NCBI GenBank assembly: GCA_030512335.1
Contig: JAULSU010000003.1
Span: 6,014,001 to 6,078,000 of the forward strand
Reading direction: 5' to 3'
DNA from: Immersiella caudata
Taxonomy: Eukaryota; Ascomycota; Sordariomycetes; Sordariales; Lasiosphaeriaceae
Length of the DNA: 64,000 bases
The number at the start of each line of letters is the position of its first letter. Positions within the stretch are counted from its first letter, which is position 1. The notes below the pieces were generated by a model. That model saw nothing but the letters and a program-made list of their open reading frames with translations, did not search any database and was not told the origin of the DNA. Position numbers and translations under genes: made by a program. Below are positions 1 through 10,411 of the stretch, piece after piece.

Positions 1-1614
1 AATTTGAGGTCTGTTGCGCTTCCTGAACTTGGCGCTTTGCCAACCCAATAAAGAATCGATAAAGGCTTTGTTCCGCTTTGGTAAAAGCCCAGCAGAGGCT
101 GGAGGCCTCCCGCGGCCGCATGTAGCTGTAACCGTAGCTTCTCGCCTTGACTTCTGAGTTTCCCTCTTCACGAGACACGCCAAACGCAGGATACCGTCCG
201 CAGCCGATACCAAGTTAATCACAAAGACGCGGTGCCAGAGAGAAAAGCAAAACCAGTCAAGGCCTCATGTCTTTGGCACATCCCTTGCATGTCCTCCCCG
301 GCAGTTGGCAACCATCTAGTGGGAAAGGTCATTTCCCTATGTTAGACCATTCCCTCTCTCCAGTCACCTGTCATCCATTCTATGCCCCAGCGCTCTAGAG
401 CGCCTGTTATGCTGTCTGAAGTCAGGCAAGTTCACACATTGATCTTGCCTTTCTCCCCTACCTTCGGGGCTCATAAAGATGAACTTCTTAAAGCATATCA
501 ACCCACTGGTGAAGATCTCCTGCTAGCAGACGCTGACGACCGAGACCATTTCGCTGCCACCCTCATACGCCGCAACTTGGCAACCTTCGCATCTCACGCT
601 CTTCAACCTTCCTATCGCTTTACTTGGTCACGTGAATTCTACTGGTAGGTCAGACTCTTGCCTGCTCACCCTTGCATCCCGCTTCTCAGGGGTATCTCCT
701 AAACGTGTTGAGTCCGCTGAGGGTGAAAGTCTTGTCTACGCCCTCATGCACTCTCATTCCCAGCAATGTCCCCTGGCCATACTTGGTCCCCGACTTGTCG
801 AGTGACGCCTTGTGCGTAGAAACCGCGGACAGGCCCAAGCCCCTCCTGCATGCCCACGCAGTCCGCACCCTAGGAGTGCCCCTTGGCCGTATTGCATCAC
901 CGTATTCACAAGCCGCGCATTGCTCTGCTGCGAATGCCATCAAAATCCACGCCTCCCTCGATCTGCTTGACTTCCTGGCTCTGAATTTCGTGCCGCGCCC
1001 TTAATTTTATCCTAATCTTGAATCGTGGGGTCCCATGCCCTCGCACTTACCCCCGTTCGGCCGCGATGACATCGCCAAACCCTCGTTGAGCTGCGATGAC
1101 ATCGTCAGCTTCGTTGTCGTGCGAAATTCATTCCACAAAAACGCACTAGTGCAAAATCCTGAACTGCTCATCTGGCTGCACCACAAAGCATTCCTTTCTC
1201 TGCCCCGTCGCACCTCCAACTCTTCCCTCTTTCACAGCACCAACATTCCACCGCCACAACTCGTGGTACCTCGCTTTCGGTTCTCCCTCTCGTCAACCAA
1301 CGCCTATCTCTTCCTACTCTTCGAGTAATCTTCTTTTCAATACAACTTGGTTCGTATTTTTCCCCTCCTTGGCAGCCTGGAATCATCGAGCTTCTTTCCT
1401 CTCTTGCCTCCTGCATCACTCATCCACTTCTTCTACACCTCGCCGAGTTTTTCTCCCAGCACCTCCGCAACTTCCTCCTCCCACTTCTTTCTCGCTCGCC
1501 AGCTTGGCTCGCTTGGCAGATTCTTTTCTCCTCGAACAACTCCCTGCTCCTGCTTTCATCCTCCATCCTCTCGAAACTAACTCGAACCCTTCTTCAGATC
1601 AGCAACTCGACAAG
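1..1614. other. Upstream region of the first gene, no gene seen
   Basis: No frame in this stretch looks like a conserved protein. From about 1190 to 1600 the plus strand is strongly C/T-rich, which in filamentous fungi is common just upstream of well-expressed genes, so this part is probably the promoter and 5' leader of the gene starting at 1615. The part before 1000 shows nothing I can name. Confidence 0.5.
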
Positions 1615-2586
1615 ATGCCTCCCAAGAAGGCCACCACTGCTGCTGCTGCCGAGGGCGGCGGCGAGAAGACGGGCACCATTTTCACCGCCCGCGACCAAGA
1701 GATCTTGACGAACGCCTTCATGTGCTTCAAGGAGTTCCCCGTCGTAAGTTGCCTCTCATTCCTTCCTGGCTGTATTTTCTGCCCGTACGTTCTGCCCGTA
1801 CGTTCTGCCAGTATTTTCTGCCCAATTTCTTCTGTCATTTGGAGTCCACCCATGACCATTCATTCCTCCCGATGCTCCCACCTTCTTTCTGCACAAACCT
1901 GACACACCCAGGTCGACTTCGACCACCTCGCTGCCCGCTGCGGCATGACCAACCCGCGCAGCGCCAGCAACGCCTGGGCTTTGATCCGCAAGAAGATCAT
2001 CGCCCACCACGAGTCTGCTCCCACTCCCGTCGACAGTGATGGCAACCCCCTTGCCCCCATTGCCCCGGTCACCACTCCGGGCAAGCGCAAGGCCGATGTT
2101 GAGGCTGACGACTCTGCTGCCGTCGACAACGGCGAAGGCTCGTCCACCGGAATCACCAAGACCTCCACCAAGCGTGCTCGCGCCACTCCTGCCTCCCGCA
2201 AGAAGGCCATCAGCGATGAGAACGCCGACGACGAGAACGGCACCATGGCCACCCCCACCAAGGTCCCTCGCAAGCGCGCCCCCAAGAAGACCACCGCCAC
2301 CCCCGCTTCCGCCAAGGGCAAGGGCAAGTCCAAGGCCATCGCCGAGTCTTCTGACTCCGAGGCCGAGGTGATCATCAAGAAGGAGCAAATCAGCCCCATC
2401 ACCAAAATCAGCCTCGCGGTTCACAACCGCGAGCCCTTCATCAAGCAGGAGACTACTCCTCCTCGTGTCAGTGGCACCGTGCCCATCGAGGATGAGCACT
2501 ACTACAACGACGACGGTATCGACCTCATCGGCAACCCCACTGGCGATCACGACGCCTCCCCCCGCGTCCTCCATCCGGATGACTAG
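1615..2586 (+). CDS. Myb/SANT-like basic nuclear protein
   Basis: Two exons, 1615-1743 and 1912-2586, give 267 residues. The 168-nt intron starts GTAAGT and ends CCCAG, and joins in phase 0. Residues about 22-68 (FTARDQEILTNAF, then MTNPRSASNAWALIRKKI) match the small helical Myb/SANT-like fold found at the N terminus of many fungal chromatin-associated proteins. The rest is low complexity, rich in Lys, Ala, Pro and Thr with KRKAD, RKRAPKK and KGKGKSK patches, then an acidic C terminus; this resembles histone H1-like or AT-hook tails. DNA binding in the nucleus is inferred. The start is the ATG after a long CT-rich leader, in AAGATG context. The intron carries a 13-nt tandem repeat. Function beyond DNA binding is unknown. 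Confidence 0.85.
1777..1828 (+). repeat. Four 13-nt tandem units inside an intron
   Basis: Units of the form TTCTGCCCGTACG lie back to back: the first two are identical and the next two (TTCTGCCAGTATT, TTCTGCCCAATTT) diverge in the second half. They fill the middle of the intron of the Myb/SANT-like gene and probably account for its unusual length. Confidence 0.8.
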
Positions 2587-3566
2587 GAACTATGAGTGTG
2601 TCGTTCGTAATGGTGCGCACCTCGCTGGGGTGTACCGCCAGTAGATTTTTTGACATCACTGGGAACTCATTTCATCTCACCAAGTTCACGACTGATGATG
2701 ATATGAAGTAAACGACCGACATGAAGTCTTCGTTTTTTTCTTCTTCTTGAGGTTTCTTTTCGAATCACATGAGCATAGCATCGCATGGGAAGTCTAGCCT
2801 TGGACACGGTGGCGTCGTCAAGAAAGGGTGCATGCTTCAGAGGTAGAGTACTTTGGGACATTGCTGGTCTGGGAAAGGGCTTGGATTGTAGTCTAGTGCT
2901 TACTGCATGGGATTTGAGCTGGCCAGGGTCAGGACTTGAGATGGTGAGGTGAGGGGGGCTTCGAATGGGAATTGCTTAGTTGTGCGGCGTGCTTTGCTTG
3001 GCGAGGAGAGAATAGATATTGCCAGCTTCGTGGATAAGGCGTGGTCGGGCGGTCGGGCGGTCGGGCGGTCGGGCGATGGTTTTCCGGTCCGTTTGAGAAA
3101 TATCAGAAGCAATTCCCATCTACTTGAGTTGACTTTGTGATTGTGATGATATGTTGGTGTTGTCCGATATCAGCCTAGGACGATGTCGCAAGGTTGGCTT
3201 CGTCTGGACTCCTCTTATCGCAGCACCCATCTCTTCCATTCGCATCCATCCCAACCGACACCCCTCGGAATGTTCCGTTTGTTCTTTGCATCGCCCCACC
3301 AACCACAAGAGTCGGAACAATGTTCTTTGTCCCGTTCCACGACAATGCATGAACCCGCCAACGGTGAAACATGAAACAAAGGGATTATGCCCCAACATGA
3401 GACGGCCAAGAAGAACATTTAAGAAGCCGATAGTACGTTATCCGACCTTCATCATTCCGATCCAGTTCGCATCCATTTTCCTCTCTCTGACCCTTTCCAT
3501 CCCGATCAACAAGGGACCAACCAACCCCTTGTCTCTCTCGATAGAGTTGTATTACCTAGGAAAAGG
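2587..3566. other. Intergenic, contains a G-rich tandem repeat
   Basis: This is the 3' flank of the first gene and the leader of the small gene at 3567. The overlapping frames look like noise. The only structure seen is the octamer repeat at 3043-3074. Confidence 0.5.
3043..3074 (+). repeat. Four perfect GGTCGGGC octamers, G-quadruplex-capable
   Basis: Four identical copies of GGTCGGGC follow each other. The plus strand therefore has four GGG runs separated by 5-nt CGGTC loops, which satisfies the usual G3-loop(1-7) rule for a G-quadruplex. Whether it folds is inference. Confidence 0.8.
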
Positions 3567-3980
3567 ATGTGCCACACCATCACCCGAACCGTCTGCGAGC
3601 TCTGCGGCGACCAAATCGGCGACGCAGTGCTCCAGTCAGTAGCTTGTTTTCCAACTGTTCAACGACCGACATGGGGCTCGGCGATTTCGACCATCGAGCA
3701 GCATCGCGCCAAGCGGTACAAGAAGACGAGGGGCTGGTGCAACGAGTGCCAGCGCAAGGCGGCCATTGTCGATGCTACCCTAGCTATGATTGCGACGGAC
3801 CCTAGGTTTTTGGAGGCTGAGCGGGAGGCGAGACGCGCTCGAGGGGAGACTGTCGAGGAAGTTGCTCCGGCTTCCGAGGCTGCTGCCGATGCGGTCTCTA
3901 CTGGAGGGCAGGCCGAGCCAGCCGCTGAGGGTTCCACTCAGAACCAGGGACGAGGTAATGCCCCCTCGGCCTCGAACTAA
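3567..3980 (+). CDS. Small hypothetical protein with two CxxC pairs
   Basis: A single open frame of 137 residues starts with ATG in an AAGGATG context. I do not recognise a family. A CELC pair sits near residue 10 and a WCNEC pair near residue 57, a spacing that could bind one zinc ion. Between them is a basic stretch (HRAKRYKKTRG); the C-terminal third is low-complexity Ala/Glu/Gly. The gene lies alone between intergenic regions. A short intron around 3630-3680 is possible, because the segment between the two CxxC pairs is not obviously conserved. Treat the product as hypothetical. Confidence 0.5.
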   Translation: MCHTITRTVCELCGDQIGDAVLQSVACFPTVQRPTWGSAISTIEQHRAKRYKKTRGWCNECQRKAAIVDATLAMIATDPRFLEAEREARRARGETVEEVAPASEAAADAVSTGGQAEPAAEGSTQNQGRGNAPSASN

Positions 3981-4220
3981 ACTTAATTCTTAATCTAGGG
4001 AGGTCTTAATGCTAACGTCTTAAGCAGGTCAACACCCCCAAACACGGAGTTCGCCCCGGCGGCGGCTCAACAACATGAATAGAGTTGGGATTATTTCCCG
4101 CAGAAATACCAGGCTTTGATCCATTCCAGTGAGTACCATTCTATCGTTCCATCATCCTATTTCGTGATTCGTAACTAACATTCATCATTGCCAGACATCC
4201 CAAATCATTCATGACGGTCG

Positions 4221-5060
4221 TCAAGCCGTCTCCCCCCCTCGAAGCGCAGAACCCCCGCCGCCCCCAAACAACCTCGAATCCAAGTCGCATTCCGCCCAGT
4301 TCAACTGTCCCCAACTCCTCCCATCTCGTCTCCATCCATGCGGCACAATCGCATGGACCTTCCCCAGCGACGAACCCCTCTCCGGGATGCAAGGCGGTAC
4401 GCCCCTGCGCACCGCCCTTCTGTTCTGTTTATCCCAAGCGCCAACGCCAACGCCACCGCGCTGCTGAGTTGGAGGTTCCGGACCGGAAGAAATACCGTGG
4501 TACGTTCCCCTCTTAGCGTCGTCTCCGCACACCGAACTTGAGGACGAGCTGGCTAGCGGAACCGTGACGGATCTCGAGAATTTGAACTTGGCGAAGGAGG
4601 AGGAGGGAGACTCGGCGCCATGCAACACCCCGCGCCTGATGAAGGCGAGCAACTGCCTCCTGAGCGTGATAAAGAGGCGAGTCACATACCCGCTGCAGCC
4701 ATCAGTGTCAATGCCCGAGAAGACAACGACGCAGAGAACGTGCGAGATCAGGCCGATGGAGCCGCTGAGCAGGGTACCCTCGGTGTGGGCGGTTGGAGTC
4801 GGTCTGGCGGACCTGGAACCGGGATAGGAGTTCCTCGACGCGATAAATGCCCGTGCGGTTTGGAAGAGGTGCATTATGATCGACAGGCCGTAGGAGAGGG
4901 CGCTGGGTATCTGGCCGAGGAGGGTTGAGATGTCGGAGTTGGGAGGGAGTTTAGAGACACGGAATATGGTGATGATGGACAAGATGGTAAATCCTAAGAG
5001 TAGAATGTCTTGCGCCGTAGATTTTGACCTTATGTCGTTAACCGGGGTTTCAAGCGTCAT
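4221..5060 (-). CDS. Possible multi-pass membrane protein
   Basis: An open frame on the minus strand starts at the ATG at 5060-5058 (MTLETPVNDIRS). The N-terminal half has three hydrophobic spans near residues 18-37, 52-75 and 95-115, reading like a small integral membrane protein. The second half is low complexity and less convincing, so the gene may contain an intron or end earlier, for example past about 4510. No family is recognised. It stands alone, opposite in strand to the small gene upstream. The call rests on the hydrophobic pattern and an uninterrupted frame only. Confidence 0.35.
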   Translation of the reverse strand: MTLETPVNDIRSKSTAQDILLLGFTILSIITIFRVSKLPPNSDISTLLGQIPSALSYGLSIIMHLFQTARAFIASRNSYPGSRSARPTPTAHTEGTLLSGSIGLISHVLCVVVFSGIDTDGCSGYVTRLFITLRRQLLAFIRRGVLHGAESPSSSFAKFKFSRSVTVPLASSSSSSVCGDDAKRGTYHGISSGPEPPTQQRGGVGVGAWDKQNRRAVRRGVPPCIPERGSSLGKVHAIVPHGWRRDGRSWGQLNWAECDLDSRLFGGGGGSALRGGETA

Positions 5061-5703
5061 ATTGGCAATTTTCGTGAGACTGTGAGGGGTATTGACTTGC
5101 GCTCTCTTGTGCAAGTATCTCAGAATTTATGCCCCTAACTGTTGCGTGGTTGGCGCCGGCCGCAGCCTGGCCGGAGGTTGGCAGCCCATCGTGAACGCAA
5201 AGGGCGGGCTGGGCTAGTGATCGGCATGAGGTTGGAGGGGCGCTAGCCGTCGAACGTTGGCGCCGCTCTCGTAGTAAAAGACTCGCGCAAGGGGGCAGCG
5301 CCTTCAACGCCTCGGTCCGGCTGCGCGCGAAGGTTTGCGAGAGGTGGTTGGTACCGTTCTAGCTTAACACCCCGTCGGCAGTTCGCAAGACTTTGGTGGT
5401 TGGTCGGCCGATGCTAGCATCGCCGGTGTTGATGTTAGCGTTGGGGTTGTCGAGGTACACGCCAAACACCCAGGAGATGGCGAACGACAGACACCACCTT
5501 TCCCCTCTATGCTACCTTTGCACGGTCGAGAATCACAGCAGAGGGCTCCAACCCAAGGGTAACAAATGAAAAATATATTTGAAGTGTATGTCCAAGAATC
5601 GAATTACTCAAACACCCGCCTCTCTTGAAGCTTCATGGCCTTCTTTCCTCCCATTGCCACCACCCAAGTGGATCTTCATTCCAGAGGCATCTTCTTCCCT
5701 TCC
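5061..5703. other. Intergenic, no gene seen
   Basis: The stretch lies between the start of the possible membrane protein and the 3' end of the xylanase. It probably holds the promoter of the former and the 3' UTR of the latter. No repeat or recognisable site was seen. Confidence 0.45.
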
Positions 5704-7014
5704 TTACAAGCACTGGCTGTACCAGTTATTGGAGAATGTGCAAGTGTAAGGAGCCTGGCACCGGGTAGGGCCGTTCCATCCCTGACCACCGCACTGCCCC
5801 CACCTCGCCTGCTCCTGGACAGGCTGGACGACAGTCGGGGTAGGCTGGGTCACAGGAGTGGTAGGATTAGGCGTATTCGTGGTGATGGCAGTGGTCGGGC
5901 GCGCGCTGGTGGAGAGAGTGGTGGAAGGAGGGCGGGTAGCAGCCGCAGCGAGGACGCTGGAGACGGAAGTCCAGGCGGCCTTCTTCTGGAAGTTGGAGTT
6001 GTAGAGGAGCGCGTCACCCGTGCCGGGGAAGGTTCCAGGGATCCAGGAGTACTTGTCAGTGTAGCCCCAGACGGTGACACCGACGCAGCGGTCGACGTCA
6101 AGGCAGGAGCCAACGACGTTGGCATAGTCGTTGCCCTGGGTGATTTGAGCTGAAGCGGGTGCGGGCAGGGGAGTGTTCTCGTGGCGGATGTCGAGCTCGG
6201 TGTAGGCAACATCAACGCCCATCGAGGTGAAGCGGCGGAGGGTGGTAGCGAGGTTGGTGCGCGAGGGGGTCGAGCCGACGACGAGATGGGCCTGGAAGCC
6301 GACACCATCGATGGGGGCACCGGCGCGCTGGATAATCTGGACGAGCTCGACCGTCTTGGTGGTCTTGGCGCCGTTGTACTCGAGGTTGTAGTCGTTGTAG
6401 TACCTGAGACAGTTAGCTACCTGTTTTGCAATCGACTCTGGGATAAAACCTCACAGCTTGGTCTCCGTGTCGTACTTCTTGGCGAGGTTGAAGGACAGGG
6501 GGAAGTAGTCGGTGCCAAAGACACGGAGGAAGACGCTGTCGCGCCACTGACCGCTGTCATCGACGGCCTCGTTGAGCACGTCCCAGGCATAGCACTGGCC
6601 GAGGTAGTGCCTCATGACGTTGGCGATGTGCGACTCCATGACGGCTGTCAGGGTTTGCCTGTTCCACGAGCCACTTCGGACCCAGTTGGGGAGCTGGCTG
6701 TGCCATACGAGAGTGTGGCAGCGGAGGTACTGGCCGTTCTGACGGGCGATGTTGGCAGTGATGTCGCCCTGGGTGAAGGTGAAGCGGCCTTGCGAGGGCT
6801 GTGTTGACTCCCACTTCTGTCCGTTCTCGGGAACGACCTGGCCGAACTCGCTCTTATCGTCGATGATGCGTCTGTAGGCCTGGTCCTGCTGCGAAGCACT
6901 CTCGCCGACAGCGGTACCGAAGTAGAGGAGACCGGCACGGGTCGCGAGGTCGTGCAGCTGCGCCGTTACAACGGCGGGCGCGAGGAGCGCCGTCAACAGA
7001 GCGGTAGTGTGCAT
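5704..7014 (-). CDS. Secreted GH10 endo-beta-1,4-xylanase with C-terminal CBM1
   Basis: Exons 7014-6455 and 6403-5704 (51-nt intron, GTGAGG...CTCAG) give 419 residues. Residues 1-18 are a signal peptide. The GH10 barrel follows, with the acid/base Glu in DVLNEA (about E149) and the nucleophile Glu in AYTELDIR (about E256). A Thr/Pro-rich linker leads to a C-terminal family 1 cellulose-binding module (about residues 387-419) with four Cys and the GQCGGQGWNG signature. GH10 enzymes cleave the beta-1,4-xylan backbone; the CBM1 anchors them to crystalline cellulose, so this should act outside the cell on plant cell wall. All key residues are present. Induction by xylan through XlnR/Xyr1 is suggested by the upstream box at 7527-7533. 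Confidence 0.96.
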
Positions 7015-7120
7015 GGTGCTGGGACGCGACGAGCCAGAGCCAGAGCCAGAGAGTGGGAGACTGGAAAGAAGACTGCCTGCTAACCTCGAAGCCCCAGAGC
7101 CCAATGGACACCACCATTGC

Positions 7121-7127
7121 TTATATA
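7121..7127 (-). promoter_or_regulatory. TATA box of the xylanase gene
   Basis: TATATAA on the minus strand lies about 107 bp upstream of the xylanase ATG, a normal fungal distance allowing for a short leader. Confidence 0.6.
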
Positions 7128-7526
7128 CCGCGCCATCTTGCTGAGGGGAAGGTCGGGCCCAGTCCGATCCAGACTCCATTTTGGAGTCTCCAGTGGAATA
7201 CTTTTTCGACGCCGCCGGATTGCCAGGCCTATGATCCGTGCAATGAAACCCTAAACGGGCAGCGCGATGGTGTGGCGATCCGAGGCGCCAGTCAACTTGC
7301 GAGTTCTGCGGACGAGCGTTGCAACAGCGTTGCAGTCCGCCCCATTTTCCTCGGAGCAGCCTCCGAGACATCAAAACCGGGGAAGCGTCCAGGGAAAATG
7401 ACCCAAGACCCGGGGCCAAGTGCCACAGCACCTACCACACTACACCGCGGTTCGCTGCAGCCCCTGTAAAACAGGGCAATTTCACTACCGAACTGACCGG
7501 GGCGCTGGCACCTCCCCACGTGGCCA

Positions 7527-7533
7527 TTTAGCC
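7527..7533 (-). promoter_or_regulatory. XlnR/Xyr1-type box GGCTAAA
   Basis: The minus strand reads GGCTAAA, the full consensus of the xylanolytic activator XlnR/Xyr1, about 510 bp upstream of the GH10 start. A 7-mer can occur by chance, but position and target gene fit. Confidence 0.45.
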
Positions 7534-8514
7534 GCCAGAATGAGATGCAACGCTTCGTGAGGACGATGCGGAGACGGCGTGCAATTGCCCATTGAAGCAG
7601 AGATTGCGAGAAGGGGAATGGAAACCAGGCGAGTCCGGGACCCCGAGCCGATCGTCGCCCGTGGGTTGTCTGCCCAGCGGAAATTGGCGGTTCATGCAGC
7701 ACAATTTGGCCAGCGACGACATGATGCGGGACCGGAAACAGCTCCCCCCACACAGATGACGGTGCCCAGCAGAATAGATTTGACTGCCCGTGACCGCAAA
7801 TAGCCCAGACTTTGAAGGAACATCACGTGTTGTTTTGTGAATCGACAGGGTTGCACCTGCCCGAGTAGAAGCTCCGTCAAAACTCCGTTGCGTGCGACGC
7901 CTCAAGCGCGCCAATCCGGACAGAGATCGGGATTATGTTGTCCCAGCTTAATCGGCGATTCCAAAAAGAAGACTGGCTTGGGGGTTCAGCGTGTCATTTC
8001 TGGTCAAAGACGGCTTCACTACTCTGGACCATGGCTCTGGCAATTTCCACCCGACACAAGGAGCGACGAAGCTTGGCGACCAAGCAGAGCTCCACCTGCT
8101 AGTGAACGAGAATGGGGCATAAGCCCCTTTTCCTGGAGCATGTGATAACGACGGGCATACGACTAGAGATCGCTTTACCCCTTTATCTATTTGGTCCTGC
8201 GTGCATCCGGCTGAAAGAGACTTTGGAACAAGTTAGTAAGATGGCCGCCAACCGGAAGCACACACAACCCCAAGACCACAGCTGCTTAAAATTGAAGGGG
8301 AGACCTCATAAAACCTGCACCGTGATCAAAATATGCATGTCTCGTATATTTCCTTCGCCTCCAAAACCGACCAGCAGCAATAGACAGTTGGCAGCCCTAC
8401 GAGACATCAAAGCCATCATCCCGTGACTGACCCCTCATTCTCCAGCATCTATCAAGCCCCCCACAACATCAAACCAGTCCTAACAACTCAACCCCAACCA
8501 ACCAATCTAGAGAC

Positions 8515-9068
8515 TCAAATCCGCAATATTATCAGCAACATCGTCCCCCGCCCATCTCTCCCCTCCGGGATCCTTGTCACACTCGCCGGCGAATACACCA
8601 ACACCCCAAGGCTATCCACAAACAACGGCCACAACACCTCCGTAATCCCAACCATATTCGCAACCTTCAGCGCCCCATGATATCCAACCCACACCCCGTC
8701 GCTTGGCCCGTTCGTCATGACATGTACAGCACCCGTGACCTTCTCCTCTCCAAGAAAGGCATCCCTCCTTTCTTGACTCCACCCTGCAGCGGTAAGAAGG
8801 GAAGTAAGGTTGGTATTGTGGTTATCTCCCTTTGGCTGATGACCATGCCGGTGGGTTTGTGCGTGATGTGGAAGCAGAGGCATCCTTCGTCTTCCCAGAG
8901 GGTGGCTGTGATGGTGGCTTTGCATTTGAGGCCTGAAGTGTTGGGATTTGGCTTTGTTCAAGGGCTCAGGGGAAGGAGTCAGTCAATGAGGCCGGAGAAG
9001 GGGAGGGAGGTTGGGGAGGTGGTGATGGCGGTGGTTGACATTTCGGCGGGTGGGTTGGTTTCTGCCAT
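8515..9068 (-). pseudogene. Frame-broken coding remnant of unknown family
   Basis: On the minus strand, protein-like sequence jumps between frames. A start-like segment (MAETNPPAEMSTT) runs from 9068 to about 8982. A block in a second frame (about 8935-8815) contains LWEDEGCLCFHITH and MVISQREITTIP. A third-frame block (about 8815-8530) contains LLTAAGWSQERRDAFLG, VHVMTNGPSDGVWVGYHGAL and LVYSPASV. The last two blocks abut at a C/T-rich stretch near 8810 with no splice signals that would join them, so a small indel is the simplest reading. The composition of each block is clearly protein-like. I do not recognise the family. It could be a live gene with a sequencing error or an unrecognised intron. 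Confidence 0.4.
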
Positions 9069-10411
9069 GGTGGCTTGTTTCGGTGTCCGGGATTCTCCGC
9101 TAGTGAGACAGCTGGGGGCTTGTTGGGGTGATGAAAGAGGGAAATGGAAGCTGAACCGAGAGAAAGGGATTTGGATGTAGAAATAAAGACGTTGTGCAAA
9201 GTTAAACAGATGTCGGCTTTTCACCTGCCGCGGAGGCCTTGAGGCACCTGTGCCGTTGCGCACGTCGTCTTGATTGGCTGGAGCTGCCCAACCGCCTGCA
9301 GGCAGTCTACTCGAGCCGCATGCAGTGAGAGACGCATTTGGGAATGCTTGGCCAGCTGTTTTCAATGAAAGGATTTTACTGGCCAGTGGGAAAAATCCTA
9401 CGACAAGGAGCTGCACGTCACATGGTTGGGGTGATCACAACCCGCAGAACCCAAGTGTTCCTGGGCCAGACACGCCCGCAGCGAGGGGTCAAATAAGGAC
9501 CGTGTCAATTTCTACATCAAAAACTTGTCTTTGGGGAGCCTCTGCAGCTGATGCAGGTCTGCCCCGATGCCTTACTCGTTCTGTTTACGCGTCCTGTTGT
9601 ACGACCCGGCGCGACAGCAGTCACTGGGATTTGTTTGTCTAGATTGTTGGGTGTGACACAAACTGAACTCTCTGAGCTGGACACTCAACCGACTGTAGAA
9701 CATGATTGCTCGGGAGAGCTTCTGTCCCGCTCGCTTCTGGTGGTCGGTGGGTTAGCTAGCTAGAAGGTGGGAAATTTTGAGCATGCAGCTCTCCGTTTTG
9801 TGGATGTTGGGCCAAGCCCAGGATCTGGTGTCCAGAGTCCTGCGTCCAGCCCCAGTTTTCCGGGATGCTGCTGCTTCCGGAACCTGCCCGACTCGTGCCA
9901 GAACAACTGTGCCACCGGCAACCTCCGTCACCCTCGATCCTCAGACACCTCTTCTGACGGGCCTGGAAGAGTCCAGACCGTTTGTCTCCGCTACGGGCGC
10001 TTTTCCGTTCTAGAACTGGCGGCTCGGATCGTGCATCAAAACAGAAAACTCCAGACGAGCTCCATTCCCACGTTTTAGCCCAGCTCTCCCAGTTCCACTC
10101 CAGTTGCCCTGCGACAAGGCACGACTCGATCCAGAGAGAGCTTGAAACAACCGCCTGTCGCAGCCACAACAAATGGCCGCGATGTTGACACACAGGAAGG
10201 AATCGCCGAGCGACTTGGCACGTATAAATCCGCTGACCTCCGTCTCGTCTAGGTTCTCGTTCTTCTCCTCTCGATCACACATCCCATCCCACACTCGCCG
10301 CGCCTCCATCTTCTCGGTGTTCGAGTTTGAGACTCCATCGATCAGTCGCCTGCTGGTCAGCCAATTTCTCTCAGCTTCAAGTTTCCCTGCCAGCTTCAAC
10401 ACGTCGACAAG
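9069..10411. other. Intergenic, no gene seen
   Basis: No convincing frame. The part after about 10250 is CT-rich and is likely the leader of the secreted repeat protein starting at 10412. Confidence 0.5.

Larger units (their letters stand above)
7015..8514. other. Xylanase promoter region, no further gene seen
   Basis: Apart from the TATA box and the XlnR-type box, the stretch has only short overlapping frames without protein-like character. It is best read as the long 5' regulatory region of the xylanase plus the 3' flank of the broken frame at 8515-9068. Confidence 0.5.

Noticed and set aside
5635..6153. Plus-strand open frame of 172 codons
   Set aside because: Antisense to the CBM1 and GH10 coding exon; Gly/Arg-rich shadow translation.
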